Part shown: positions 45,791-56,993 of the stretch, one piece after another
Numbering within the stretch: position 1 is the stretch's first letter
Layout of the letters: each line of letters starts with the position of its first letter
From: Iris pallida
Taxonomy: Eukaryota; Streptophyta; Magnoliopsida; Asparagales; Iridaceae
DNA: 64,000 nt
NCBI GenBank assembly: GCA_029216955.1
Contig: JANAVB010006998.1
Span: 922,764 to 986,763 of the forward strand
Direction of reading: 5' to 3'
Notes under the pieces: model-generated
The model's input: the letters and a program-made list of their open reading frames with translations, nothing else
What the model was told of the DNA's origin: nothing
The model's database searches: none
Made by a program: the position numbers and the translations under genes

Positions 45791-46389
45791 TTAAGAACTT
45801 AGATTTAAAAGAATATATACAGTATCATCAACCAACATCGAAATCTAGAATCCCTAAAAATAAAAGAAGTAAATACCCAAAGAATGAATAAGGAATGATC
45901 ATACGATTAAGATACTAAAACTATTTTTCAAGAAGCTTTCATAGTGCACTATAGAGGTAAATATATAAAAGATGTAAACTAAAATGTGCACTAATAAATT
46001 AGAAAAATAAAATACAAGGTCATAAAAATGATATGCATACTTTATAAATAAAGACAAAAGATATGCAAGGATAAAAAAAATGTCAGACAAATAGAAATGG
46101 CTACTTAGTGTGAGATAACATTTAAGATAGTAACTAGCCATGCAACTGTATTTTAAGAACATTATCCTAAGCATGCTAGAACATGTATTACAGTAGTTTA
46201 TATAACATAACAAAAAATAAGCACTTCTAGTGAGAAATAGTGAAAATTCATTAAAGACATGCAAGATTCTATAGTTCTAACCATTTAAGAAGAATCATTT
46301 AGCATGTTACCGAAGTGGTTCTAGTGACCACACTTGTGTTGGTATAATTGCTTGGAAGATGACCTTTGAAGCTTTGTAATGACCAACAT

Positions 46390-47470
46390 ATTCCATGGTT
46401 CTATGGCTTAGCACAGGATGCTCCACCTATAGTATTTGGCGAAGACTTTGGTATCCAAGTAAACTTGGATCCATATTGGTTAGCTTTGGGAACCCATGTA
46501 AACATATTTATATCAACCATCTTTCTAATCTGACAATGACTAGAAATGTGTCCATTCATACCATAATAATGACAAGCAGCATAACCATTAGTGCTCAGTG
46601 CAACAATATGAGAACTTGGTGTGGTGTGACATGTCTTGCATGGTTGACTATAATAAAAAGCATGGTTATGTTTAACCTTAGCTGTGCTAGATCCTTTTTA
46701 AATCTTGGCTTGTGTCACATGCCTTGTGTATGACTGTGTCTTGGATTGAACAACTTGTTTACCCAATCTTATCTCCAACTTTTTAGAGATCATTCAAGCC
46801 TCATTATACTTAGCAGTTAATGAGTCTATTCTCTGTGTAGCAATACTATACTTCTTGTTCTCTGCTTCATAAGCTTCATTGAGTTTTGCATGCTCTTATG
46901 TCATCTTATTAATACATTCTTGAGCATCATACAGACTCAGCTTAACCGTTGATAGCTCATCTGTGTCACTAGCAGTGGCAGTGTCTCTAATCTCATTAAA
47001 CAGAGAGAACAACCTTTCATTCTCAAGCTTATAAGCCCTAACGTCTTTTTGAGACTGCTTATAATTATCTAATACTTTCTTGTGTTCTTTCAATAGATCA
47101 TTGGAAGCATCAGATAACTCATCATAAGAAAATTCACTCTTTTCATAAAGAGAATTATTTTATACCTTGTTAGATAATATCGTTGTGTATATATTTGTAG
47201 CTAAATGAGGTCTCTCTTCTTCTTCAGAATTGTTTGCTTCACTTCCACACCATATGCTCGTGGTAGCCTACTTGTGAGACAATGATCTTCCTTCATTTGA
47301 TCGTTTGCAGGAATTCTACTCTTTAGTAGTAGTAGGGCAATATTCCATTATGCGGTCTGATCTTTTGCAGTTATGGCATACAATCTCTTCTTCATATAAG
47401 GGATTGTGTTATACCTTAAGTCCTGATGCCATCATGCACACATTTGTATCATTTTAAAGACTATCCTCCT
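46390..47470 (-). pseudogene. gag: Sirevirus gag C-terminal remnant
   Basis: Minus-strand frame 47093-46896 (KEHKKVLDNYKQSQKDVRAY ... DELSTVKLSLYDAQECI) aligns with the coiled-coil of the intact Gag ([20 protein letters not shown] ... [17 protein letters not shown]). Farther on, about 46600-46430, comes a degenerate knuckle CHYYGMNGHISSHC followed by a VPKANQYGSKFTWIPKSSP-like end, matching the tail of the intact Gag. The upstream knuckle region (about 47390) is broken by stops. It lacks the long His-rich insert seen in the intact element. Confidence 0.65.
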
Positions 47471-48000
47471 CTCTAGAGTCACTAGCTTTGCTTTCGTACC
47501 TGCACTCATAAGTAGCTTTAAGAAGTTTTCAGATTCTATGAGATGTTGTGCAAGTAGTAATAAGATTGAATACATTTATATTTACAGCACAATAAAAAGC
47601 ATGCATTGCTTTTGTATCAAGGCTAGCTAACTTCTTCTCTTTCTTCGAGTAACTATAATAAGGCTTATTGATTATAGAGGTAGTGAGATAGAGGTGATAG
47701 TAGGCTTTTTGTAACCACTGATAACAATTGACCAGAGGTAAAAATCTAGAGACTTCAGGTAGAAGCTCATCCGTGTTTTCCAGTACGTGTAGTTGATACC
47801 ATCAAACAGTAGAGGTCTGTTTGTAGCCTGGCTTTCACTTGTGAATTTCAAAGTTGCCTTGTGTGATATTGTGATCTATGTAACATCAGTTGTATTAAAG
47901 ACAATAATAGCAATTTTACCTTGCTTTACCTGTATAACCCGTTCTAAGACCAATTATAGAAACAATTGGTATGAGCAGTATATCTATATAACAAGCACCC

Positions 48001-48012
48001 GCTCTGATAACA
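48001..48012 (-). other. PBS of pol-less Sirevirus
   Basis: Minus-strand TGTTATCAGAGC, one mismatch from the iMet-type TGGTATCAGAGC, two bases from the LTR end. Confidence 0.75.
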
Positions 48013-48014
48013 AT

Positions 48015-49053
48015 TGTAGGAACGAGATGTAGAGCAACATACTCTAGAGGAGGGTGAATAGAGTAGGCAGCAAAAAATTAGCTATTAAAAATAGTTAGTA
48101 GCAAGATCACAAAAATATATCACAAATATGAAAATATAAAGTAGAGAGTAGAGAGAAAATGCAAACACAAGGATGTATACTGGTTTTCCTCTTATGAGGA
48201 CTAATCCAGTTTGAAGAACTCCAGCTTCCAGTTGAAATCTACTATAGAAAAATACTGCAAGTTTTCATGCGAAGTTCTTGTAACTTCTACAATACAAGCT
48301 TTGATTCGAAGCACTCGACCACCTTCAATTGTGAAGTGTCTATCTTCAATCAAGCCTCTGATTACAATCACTCTAAAACTTTTAGACCGTACAGCACTGG
48401 CAAATAGACTAGATAATTGTAACTGGCTTAGGATTTGAAAATAAAAGCTTAGAACGCTTTTGGAATAATGTAGTAGGCTTAGAGAGAAGAGAAGAATGAA
48501 TGAATTGGTGTCTTAAATTGCTATAAATTCTTCTCTATTTATTGCTTTCCCAAAGGGAGAATTTAGGCAGAATTCGGGCAGAATTCTTTGAGAGAATCTC
48601 GATAGATAGCCATTGCACCCGTAAATACGGGGAGACTGGGTTCAAATACCAACGTTCCACTAACCGAACTCGGGACAAATTCAGGCCATACTCGGTCCGA
48701 ACTTTGTTGGTCCAGAATTGGTTGGTTAGGGTTTTACAAATCAGGTTTTTGGGCTCTTGAGAAGTCAAGCAGTTAGGAGCTTTTGTAAGTGGGCTTATTT
48801 TCAAAACAAAGGGTATTTTGAAAACATTTTTTGGGTAGCCTATTTGTCAGTATGACTTGGTGTAATTGTATTCCTAGACTCAATAAATTATAAAAATATA
48901 TTGATATAAAAAATACAGACTCAATGGCAAAATGGCTCCAAGTCTTGAACGGTAGTAGTAGCAGGTTGAGCAGATCGTCCAAGTAGCCCTTATATCGAGA
49001 CATGGTTAGATAAATTATTAAAATCAGGTTTGACCATGACCAATGGGCCAACC
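48015..49053 (-). repeat. 5' LTR of pol-less Sirevirus
   Basis: 1039 bp, matching 43317-44341. The terminal TG appears mutated (GGTTGGCCC). Same TATA and GAATTC/GGCC motif region (48550-48720). Confidence 0.8.
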
Positions 49054-49560
49054 TTGGTTTCTTGATCTTGTGTTTTGATAGACTCCTTCGGAAGAGTCCA
49101 GGATTTGATTACGGGATTGCCGACTTAGAGGCCATGATGAATTACGCCTAGTGCTACGAGACGTCATATTCACAGAGGCAAACATCAACTCGTCCTTATC
49201 TATCAGGATCATATTAGGAGAGGGAGAGTAATTCAAAAGGTCAAATATAGACCGTTTTGCTGACTTGCAGCAACATTTGACTTCTACCTCGTGTGAATGA
49301 CAGCGATGTTCGTTATGCAAAGTCTTCGGGCGTCTTCCACCCGTAGTGCTACGAGACGTCATATTTGTAGAGGCAAACAACAACTCATCCTCGTCTATCA
49401 GGATCACATTAGAATAGCGAGAGTAATTCAAACGGTCAAATATAAACCGTTTTGCTAACTTACAGTAACACTTGATTACCACCTCATGATAGTGATATTC
49501 GTTATGTGAAGTCACTGTTGCATGAGGTGAGTCTTTGATCTTTCATTTTTTTAAGATAAG
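49054..49560 (-). pseudogene. Tat gag N-terminal segment with internal duplication
   Basis: The open minus-strand frame 49515-49024 contains two related copies of about 68 residues: KCYCKLAKRFIFDRLNYSRY ... DELLFASTNMTSRSTT and KCCCKSAKRSIFDLLNYSPS ... DELMFASVNMTSRSTR. It ends in SRNQG at the Sirevirus insertion. I infer it is the N-terminal part of the Tat gag ORF; no named domain is recognised. Confidence 0.5.
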
Positions 49561-50425
49561 CTCACGAAGATCTGTTACATTATAAGGAAAAGAAGAAGAA
49601 GAAGAAGAAGAAGAAGGCAGCCTCTGCCTGATTATATTAGGAATATGATGTTTGTTTCTAAATTTTTTGTGTTCCCTGTGTGCACAGGGCAGTACTGAGC
49701 TCATTGGCATAAGTGAGAGGGTTCTTTTTCTTAGAAGCCTTCATTGTGCACGAACTAGTGGTTCGTACAGACTACATCAAAGTCTTCTGGCATGCCATAT
49801 GATTTAGCTATGAAAGTTCTGTTCAGCGCCTATTGAGATAGGCGCGCATGTCAGTATTTGGAGTCACTTGGTTGTCAGTCTGTGACACTCTCAATCTTCT
49901 ATGTTCAGTCCTTGATATGCACAGGATAGAGAGATTATGGTGCAGACTTGATTGGCACAGAGCAGCCTAGCACGAATCAGTTTGGCACGGAGTAGGCAGA
50001 ATGCCTTTTTGTTCTGTGTGCATTGGCACAACACGTTTCACACGGCACTTATGGGCAGAAGGAGTTGAGCTTTGAACATAACTCATATTCTTGGTAGATG
50101 TAGAGTTTATGATCGAAAGTTTTTGGGCACTAATTGGCGTAGAGGCGCAGTCAAGTGTGTTTTCTACCAAGTCAAGGACTGGGGAAGAGTGGGGAATGGC
50201 TATTGGGCGCTTTCCATTATTTTGGACATCAGCAGCAGTGGTTGGTACGGTCATGGACTTCGGAGTCCAAATGGCACGGGTCTTCCTGTTCTTGGCAGCA
50301 GCAGTGGCGCGCTTGGCACACCCAGCGCCATCGATCATTCCCTGGACTCGATGACCAAAGTCTCATGCGTTGTACCGACCAACGCAATATCGCATTGAGT
50401 TGTCACTTTCTCATCAAAGGAGAAA
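49561..50425 (-). other. Tat 5' leader
   Basis: No recognisable product. Overlapping open frames on both strands (for example minus 50338-49967, plus 50072-50398) are Ser/Thr/Ala-rich and not conserved in appearance. It contains repeated TTGGCAC(A/G) words (49950-50300) and a (GAA)n run at 49587-49615. Consistent with the long untranslated leader expected between PBS and gag. Confidence 0.45.
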
Positions 50426-50447
50426 GTCGTCCCCAGCAGGGTAGCCA
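50426..50447 (-). other. Probable Tat PBS
   Basis: The minus strand begins TGGCTACCCTGCTGGGGACG three bases after the LTR end; the TGGC...TGGGGAC form is common after Tat LTRs. The cognate tRNA was not identified. Confidence 0.55.
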
Positions 50448-50450
50448 TTT

Positions 50451-51344
50451 TGTTTGCAAAAACAAAAGTCTTCGAAGGAAAACTTAAATACAAACTAAGA
50501 AAAGAAAAGTACAAAGTATAATTTGATTGTGGAGAAGTACAACTGTAGGAATCTGATCAGAAGACACTCACTTTATCCCTTGGACGATGCAATGTCAAAG
50601 AAAAAAATCTCTTGAATGTGTTGCGGAAGCGATAAAAAAAGTGTCGAGAATTCTTATCAGAAGATAATGATCATTAATGATGCCTTGAGAATTGATTTTA
50701 GAACTTTATTTATAGAGTTTTGGTTAACTGCCAAGCAGTTACATTGATTGGCACACGTAGTATAAAATATATTGATTTGTGTATTACTTTGCGCGCCATG
50801 TTCTATTTTATCCATTTTCACGAACGGTTATCTTAACTGCATGGGACACGTGGCTTTCTGTAAGAGAAAGACGCTTGGACATAGGCAGTGTCGTGTATAC
50901 GTTTTTTAAGATTAGTGGAATGTACGCCACGTCATCCTTAACTGTTTTTGAATGATTGATTGGCGCCAGTTTAATGAATGGTGTAATCAGTTGATTAGTG
51001 CCAACTGTGAATGGCGCTGAGTGTTAAGTCGGCAAAGAGTTCATTACTTTGCGTCATTTGATAGGTGGCACTAAAATGGTATGGCATTTGTCATAATGAC
51101 AAATCTTCCTCGAGCACCGTACGCTCAAAACTCGAGGGGATTTCCTCGACTGCTGTGCTGTCAGTCATCATGACTGATGATTTAACTTCTTGAGGAAGAT
51201 TTCCACGTGGTGGCCAGTGCCATCTGATAGATGGCGCCATTTGATGATAAGCGCCATTTGATGTTGGGCACCATTTGATAGATGGCGTTGTGCGCTATCT
51301 GTGAATGGCATATCGCACTTTGGTTTGTTTTTTAGGCTTCTACA
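50451..51344 (-). repeat. Tat-family 5' LTR
   Basis: 894 bp; same ends as 13851-14714. The GGCGCCA-rich stretch (50960-51300) is near its minus-strand start, i.e. in U3. Minus-strand TATAAATA-like sequence near 50717-50708. Confidence 0.75.
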
Positions 51345-52499
51345 AACAATAGTACAATTAATATCTCCGTGTAGCCTACGTATCCAATATGATTGCCATG
51401 TAAGACAGTTAATTAAGTATGGAATTCAAACCGTAGTGTACTTGCCTAGATTTGTCGTAGGGTCAAGTTCAATGTCCAAAGAAAAATCTGTGTCAAAGAG
51501 ACACAATATTATTCTTACAAAATTATTCTAAATCTATGACTATATCCTAATTTCTCATATATTCAAATTTGTTATTTAGGACTAGTCCTAATTTATTAGT
51601 CAATCGTCTAACTCCTAAAATCCATGTTTAACTAGACTCTGCTAGTAATCTATTATTAATAAAATACTAACCTAATTATTGTTTTGTCATCTAGGCCCAT
51701 AATATGAGCCTAACTGTCTGGACTTAATTCCACTCTTTAAGTGAATCCCTATTCCCAAACTTATGTGTTTTAGTCATAAAGTCCATTTCAACTTGTTGGC
51801 CCAACCTATGGACCAAGCTTGTCCAATATATGCCGACTCAATCTGGAAATACTCGTCTTAGTCTAAATTCAACCCAAAAAGAACTCAAGGGTTCAATACT
51901 AGGCTTCATTCGACAGGATGAATGTCTCACTACAGTCCAGTCTTCTCGGCCCAGTCCAGCTTTTGGACTTTAGCCTATAGGTCAAAGTCACTTCTCAAAT
52001 CTAAAGCCCAATCCTGCTTAGTCCAATAGCCCACCCTAAAATAATGCTCCAGTTCAAAGAGAACTCTCGCGCCCATAGAACATGTAACTTCTGACAGTAT
52101 TGACATATATATATAACGCTTTGAAGTGGATGTGTTATATATATATAATGAAACATATTTATAGTTTTTTACAAATTTAGTGTTATACCATTTCAGACAG
52201 TGATGAAGTACTCTGGACACAAAATACTCATCATGTGCCTGAATTCCGATACGATGGATATACTTTTGGTTCAACTAGACACATATACTTGCGTCCAACC
52301 CAATATTGATATTTAACAGATTGAAGGAATAAAGGGATAGCACTATGAACCTGTGTCGACGTGATTCAAATACAGTGATACAATATCTAAAGGGGTCGGA
52401 CACGATCCTGTATGTCCAGTTGTTATCAATGCCTTGGTTCAGGGATATCTCCAAACACCTGAAGTACAAGAACCAAGAATTAGAAAATATCAAGAATGA
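51345..52499. other. Unassigned AT-rich segment
   Basis: No gene. Open frames (for example minus 52274-51975) are short and unconvincing. Short TATATATA runs at 52107-52145. It is probably the far part of the LTR at 52500-53707 or older repeat debris; I could not find the LTR end. Confidence 0.35.
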
Positions 52500-53707
52500 G
52501 AATGCAAAATTATCGATCGATCCGTCTAGATCACGATCGACTCGACCTATGCCAGTTTAACACTGATCTCATCCAATAAACATCAATTTCTTGCTTCAGA
52601 ATAGAAAATGAAAGATCCATCATTAAATTCTGATCAAATCCTACTGATCGATCCATGAATCGACTGATCAGTGGAATCAAAAGAGGAGAAAGAAGAATAC
52701 GGAAGTGCTCACCACTATGCCTAGCTGCTCGCCGCCATCGTCGAAGTGGCACTTTGTCTGAGAACGTCCCTTACAGCGAAACTGATCTATCAGAGGAGAA
52801 TGACACGATGTCTTGAAGACTAATCACCGGCGCTCGATCGAAAGGAAATGCGAACGTCCGATCTGCAAATTTTGATCGATCAAGCATCAATCAATTTGAA
52901 ATTGGATGCAGTAAAGGGAAGAAAAAGATCAATGGAACTCACCAATTGTCGTCGTCGAGAGCTTGTCACTGCCGAGAGTAGTCATCGATGATGCTACGAT
53001 CAGTCGATCAGACTGCTAAGGCTTCGAAAAAGAGGCAATGTGCCTACACCATGACTGGAGAGGTCACCATGGCCATGGAACTCAACTTTTTGGGTTAGCA
53101 TTTGGAGAGCTTAGGTCGATGGTGATGGAGAAGGAAGGAGGAGGAGAATGGAGAGGAATGGTCGATGAAGAGTCAAGGCTTCGCCGCTTGGAAGGGGAGT
53201 GAAAGAACGGGAGCCTAAAGGTTCTACTTATAGACTGGTGGGGAGGAGTGGCCATTAGCATCGGATGATGGAAATAGCCGGGAGTATGTCGGTAGAGATT
53301 GGACGGCCAAAATGGTCGAGCTTCGGTCGGTGGAGAGGAAACCTTTGGACCCTTCTAGAATGATCGATGAATGTCGCTGCTCCGCGGGAGAGGCACGGTC
53401 GAGCTCCGTCGTTCACTGGCCGAGCGACGCCTGCAACTTTAAGGAGAAAGAAGAAGAAAACTTATGTAATTGATTGGATTTTAATACATTCTCTGGACTT
53501 AAGTCCCTCTGGTGGGCCCGACCCAATAAGCCTAACATTATCAGCCCAAGCTCTTCCAAACTTTTAGGGTTTCAAAATATTTAGGTAAAATATAATAGTT
53601 AAACAAAATAATATCATAATATTAATTAGTAATAATAATAGTTAAATATAATATAATGGATAGATGAATAATGTCAAAATTATTATTTAGGGAAAAGTGG
53701 GGTTACA
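52500..53707 (-). repeat. 3' LTR of the outer chromovirus (left end unresolved)
   Basis: Minus-strand start TGTAACCCCACTTTTCCC follows the PPT-like AAAGAGGAAGGATT. It has AT-rich U3, TATAAGT at 53232-53226, a GC-richer leader and GGTGAG donors at 52943-52938 and 52713-52708. It follows the chromodomain end at 53708-53838. The terminal end was not recognised and may be lost. Confidence 0.55.
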
Positions 53708-53833
53708 AATCCTTCCTCTTTAGAAAAATTTCATCCTCGAAATTTAAGGAGTACAGATAGACAAGTACATCAAAGGATCACTCAAACATATGCGGATATT
53801 TTTCCTCATCTCCCAGGTAGACTCCCCAGGAGA
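53708..53833 (-). pseudogene. Outer chromovirus chromodomain end and PPT region
   Basis: The minus strand encodes SPGESTWEMR then frameshifted YPHMF, the standard end of the chromodomain in Tekay/Del polyproteins (GESTWEREDDIRSRYPDLF in the array). It is followed by ATTTCGAGGATGAAATTTTT and a purine run before the LTR. It continues 58725-59100 across the nested element. Confidence 0.75.
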
Positions 53834-53838
53834 GTGAT
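53834..53838. repeat. 5-bp target-site duplication (left)
   Basis: GTGAT, repeated at 58720-58724. Confidence 0.9.
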
Positions 53839-55566
53839 TGTAGTGCCCCGCTCCTCGCGGTCCACTATGTAATACCTACGGCTTGCTGACTCAGTCTTAA
53901 ACTGAGTGTTTGGGGAAACCTTTGCCGGTATCGATTGATCACGGATGAAATACAATGAACCTTTCCAATTGATGGATTGGCTTCTATTGAAATGAATCCA
54001 AGGGTTTTGCTGAGTGTTTTCTCTCGCTGCTTGGTTTTGATGAATGCGTTTTCGTGTTGGTTTTCGATGATTGGTTTTTATTGTTCGCTTTCATCGTATT
54101 TTGCATTCATTCCGAATCTTGAGAGAAAGAGACGAAGTATGCTAATCAACTGTTGGTGCCAATGTAGGGCACGTGAATTGTTTGTGAACGACGTGTGAAG
54201 TCCCTCCTTCTCTCGATTAAGATTCATCTCGGTGAGTTGCTTTAACCGGGCTTACATTTATTTGTACGCCCTAATAAAATTGATCTCTACTCCACTCTTT
54301 TGTTGCGTCCCTCTGATCAACGATACCAAACAACAAAAGATAAGAAAAAGAATGAATGCTAACAAATGACTGCAAAGCAAATGAAATGCTATTGAATGCT
54401 ATCGAATGACCGAATGAGAACCGAATGCAAATGAATGACCGAACGATTAAGGCTAGTTATGAATTGGTCGCCACCTGTTGCACTGCTAAGTTTTATCTGA
54501 TAGAAAGAACAAGTCATACATTGGTCTCGGACAACTTGTTAACAAGGTAATAGTCTCTCGACGATTCTGGGGGCACCTGGAATCGATCGGCCTAGGAGAG
54601 ATTGTAATAGCACCCCGGGGTAAATGCTACACCTCGGGAATGTTGTGTCCTTAGCGACGAGCTGAACCATTGAGTCACAGCGGCTAATCATGGGGGACGA
54701 GCCCATGGACCACCATGTTAGTTAGGACATGCATGTGAACAAATCCTTAATACAAAGCCTAACAATAAACGATGATGGTATAGTATGCTTCTTATATTCA
54801 TATGCAAATTGTGCTAACCTATTTTGTGCAGGGATGACTGTCGGCATTGGTAAGTTGGTTATGAATAGTTTTACTGTCATATTTCTTATGAATTGTTAAA
54901 AAGAACCTAGGCAAGTAGAAAGATCACTAGTAAATATGTAGCTTCACATATTGAATTAGTGCAGATATTTGTGAGTTTCGGCGAAGAGCCGCTCGCCAGT
55001 ACATGATGTGTGCTGACCCACGTTGTAGGCATCCTTTTCAGAAAGCAAAGGAGACAGAGGGATTTCAGGAGAGGCGCTAAAGCTCGTCTAGCCCAGTAGA
55101 GTTGCGGATTGCCTCGAAGCTTCAATTTCTTTCCAGTCAAGTTTCAAGTTTTCATTTCCTTTGAAGGTGACTTTCAATTCCAGCTTGTAATAATGGGATA
55201 TCATGTATGGGCATTATGGCTATTTTCAAAAGAGAGTTTCAAAGAGAATCATGTAGCCAATATAAGGCACTCTGAGTTTGTAAAGCTTTGTACTTGTATT
55301 CCTATCAAGTTATCAATAAAAGAAGTATTTTTATTTCAAATCTCTGTGTCCAATATTTGGTTTTCTGTAATGAATGGGTGCGTGCGTGTGTTTTTCTTAA
55401 CTAATGGGTGCGTGCGTGTGTTTTTGCTTGACTAGTTGTTTTGTGCAGGTACATGGCCTTGTGCAAGCACAACTTAGGCTTACACGGCATCACGCCTTAG
55501 CGAGGACGATCGATCCTGCAGGGATCCAGGCAAGACGGACGACCCTAGCGGGATCGGGGCATGACA
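53839..55566 (+). repeat. 5' LTR of gag-only element
   Basis: 1728 bp, TGTAGTGCCCCGCTCC...GGGATCGGGGCATGACA. Poly(A) signal AATAAA at 55315-55320, a duplicated AATGGGTGCGTGCGTGTG at about 55373-55423 and a TGCAG just after. Confidence 0.9.
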
Positions 55567-55569
55567 AAG

Positions 55570-55581
55570 TGGTATCAGAGC
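55570..55581 (+). other. PBS of gag-only element
   Basis: TGGTATCAGAGC three bases after the LTR. Confidence 0.9.
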
Positions 55582-55750
55582 ACGGCTTTACGTCCTTGGC
55601 CTCTTGCAAATATCGTTTTCGAAAAAGTATATAAAGTATTTTGATGGCTTTCAAAAGAGTTCTGATTTTGAGTTATGAAAACCAATGCCCCATACAATAA
55701 GTCCATAATATTTTATGTGACTGACAGAAGTTATACTCTTTTGTAGAGAA

Positions 55751-56780
55751 ATGGCCCCTACTCGACCAGCTTCCTGGACAGATCCTATAGAATGGATCAT
55801 GACATTGTTGGAACTGCAAAGGTAGGACAGTGAGGAACGCAATCAAATACAACAGGCCCAAATAGAGGCCCAGCAGAAACAGTTGGAGTCCTTGACTCAA
55901 ATTGTCACGGCGCTTGCGGCAAATTGGGATACCACCGCAGCGACCAAACCAACGGAAACGCCCGAGATTGAGCCCGTGGAGGGTGACGAGCCCCAGCCGG
56001 CGCAAAGGCACACTTCCTTTAGGCCAAAGGACTTCTTAGACGCGAAACCTCCGGAATTTGAAGGCAGGACGTCACCCGACAAGGTGATGGACTGGATTGA
56101 TAAAATAGAGAGTCTGTTCACGTTCATAGGAGTTCCAAGTAGCAAGAAGGTAGTTTGTGCCGTTCTGCTCCTACGGCTGCGAGCGAAGGATTGGTGGAAG
56201 ACGAAGAAGCCGGCGCTACTCGCAACGGCTAGAAATGGGAAGATCTCATGGGCCTCATTCAAGAAGGCATTTCTGGATCAATATCTGCCTCCAGCCATGA
56301 GCAAGAAGATGGAGGATGACTTCATCACACTGAAACAGGGAGATATGTCCGTGGAGGACTATGAATCTGAATTTGCCAAGTTAGCAAATTTTGCTGCCGT
56401 TATGCTTCCCACCGAGCAGACTCGTATAAATCGATTCGTTGGAGGTCTGAATGATGACATCCAGTTAAGTGTGCTGAATCGAGAATATGGGTCATATTCT
56501 CAGGCCTTTGAGGCGGCGCTACAGGTGGAACAATTTTGCCTGAAGAAGGCGTCTAAAAAAATGCAGTACAGTTGGATTCAGCCCGCCAAGAGGTACAATG
56601 ATGGGGAGAAAAGATTGAGGAGAAAATAAGACCGACAATGATCAGCACAGGAGAACTGAGTGTACCTACTGCGGTCGCCACGGGCACACCAAAGAAGTCT
56701 GTCATTTCGTAAACAGATCATGCTTCAGCTGTGGAAGTCCGGACCATACTGTCAGGAATTGCCCGAAAAAGAATAGAACG
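55751..56780 (+). pseudogene. gag: Chromovirus gag with premature TAG and frameshift
   Basis: ATG 55751 (MAPTRPASWTD) is followed by in-frame TAG at 55823-55825, then open to 56629. The body has FRPKDFLDAKPPEFEGRTSP, a Gag capsid core (FKKAFLDQYLPPAMSKKMED, DMSVEDYESEFAKLANFAAV, RINRFVGGLNDDIQLSVL). After the stop at 56627, a shifted frame encodes two knuckles CTYCGRHGHTKEVC and CFSCGSPDHTVRNC (56660-56765). It could have been 330-350 aa. Two lesions suggest decay, unless the single TAG is suppressed. Confidence 0.8.
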
Positions 56781-56993
56781 GCTCAAAATTGTAATGACAC
56801 TGAAGAGCTTGGGCAGCTGCCAGGTCCACCGCCGCTTAGAGACCATCCGCACAATCAGCAGTTGTGGAATGCCAATACCGTGACAGCGCACGTCTATAAT
56901 CTCTCTACGTTGCTTAATCCAGAATGCAACAATAGTGGAGGTGAGTTTGTTTCTAAAGTTTTGAGGACAAAACTTTTTCTCAGTGGGTTATTA

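Larger units (their letters stand above)
43317..49053 (-). mobile_element. Degraded pol-less Sirevirus-like copia element
   Basis: Minus-strand element with LTRs 43317-44341 (3') and 48015-49053 (5'), PBS with one mismatch, PPT at 44356-44342, gag remnants and a post-pol conserved block. Only about 600 AT-rich bases lie between the end of gag (about 46390) and the post-pol block (about 45775), where a 3 kb pol should be, so pol is deleted. LTRs are clearly diverged. No matching 5-bp target duplication was found (TCTAA left, TTGGT right). It sits inside the Tat gag gene. Confidence 0.75.
40284..51344 (-). mobile_element. Minus-strand Tat element, 5' half, split by a pol-less Sirevirus
   Basis: Read on the minus strand: 5' LTR (51344-50451), PBS (50447-50426), leader, gag N-terminus (to 49054), [Sirevirus 49053-43317], gag remainder, protease (to about 40320), then cut by LTR X' at 40283. 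RT, RNase H and IN are missing. The gag-protease sequence is related to the plus-strand Tat at 1-962. The left-hand pieces (3' LTR 13851-14714, extra ORF to 16640) may be the other end of the same insertion, but terminal target duplications do not match. Confidence 0.65.

Noticed and set aside
44500..46260. Possible membrane protein ORFs (for example 45899-46264 minus)
   Set aside because: AT-rich chance frames rich in Phe/Tyr/Leu inside a degraded element; no conserved motif.
49054..49058. Target duplication for the pol-less Sirevirus
   Set aside because: TTGGT (right) and TCTAA (left) do not match; the LTR terminus is mutated and the site is eroded.
49967..50487. Overlapping ORFs on both strands in the Tat leader
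   Set aside because: No domain, overlapping in three frames, simple Ser/Thr/Ala composition.
54907..55435. ORFs in the LTR of the gag-only element, repeated at 58060-58588
   Set aside because: Present in both LTRs only because the LTR is duplicated; antisense or overlapping, no domain.
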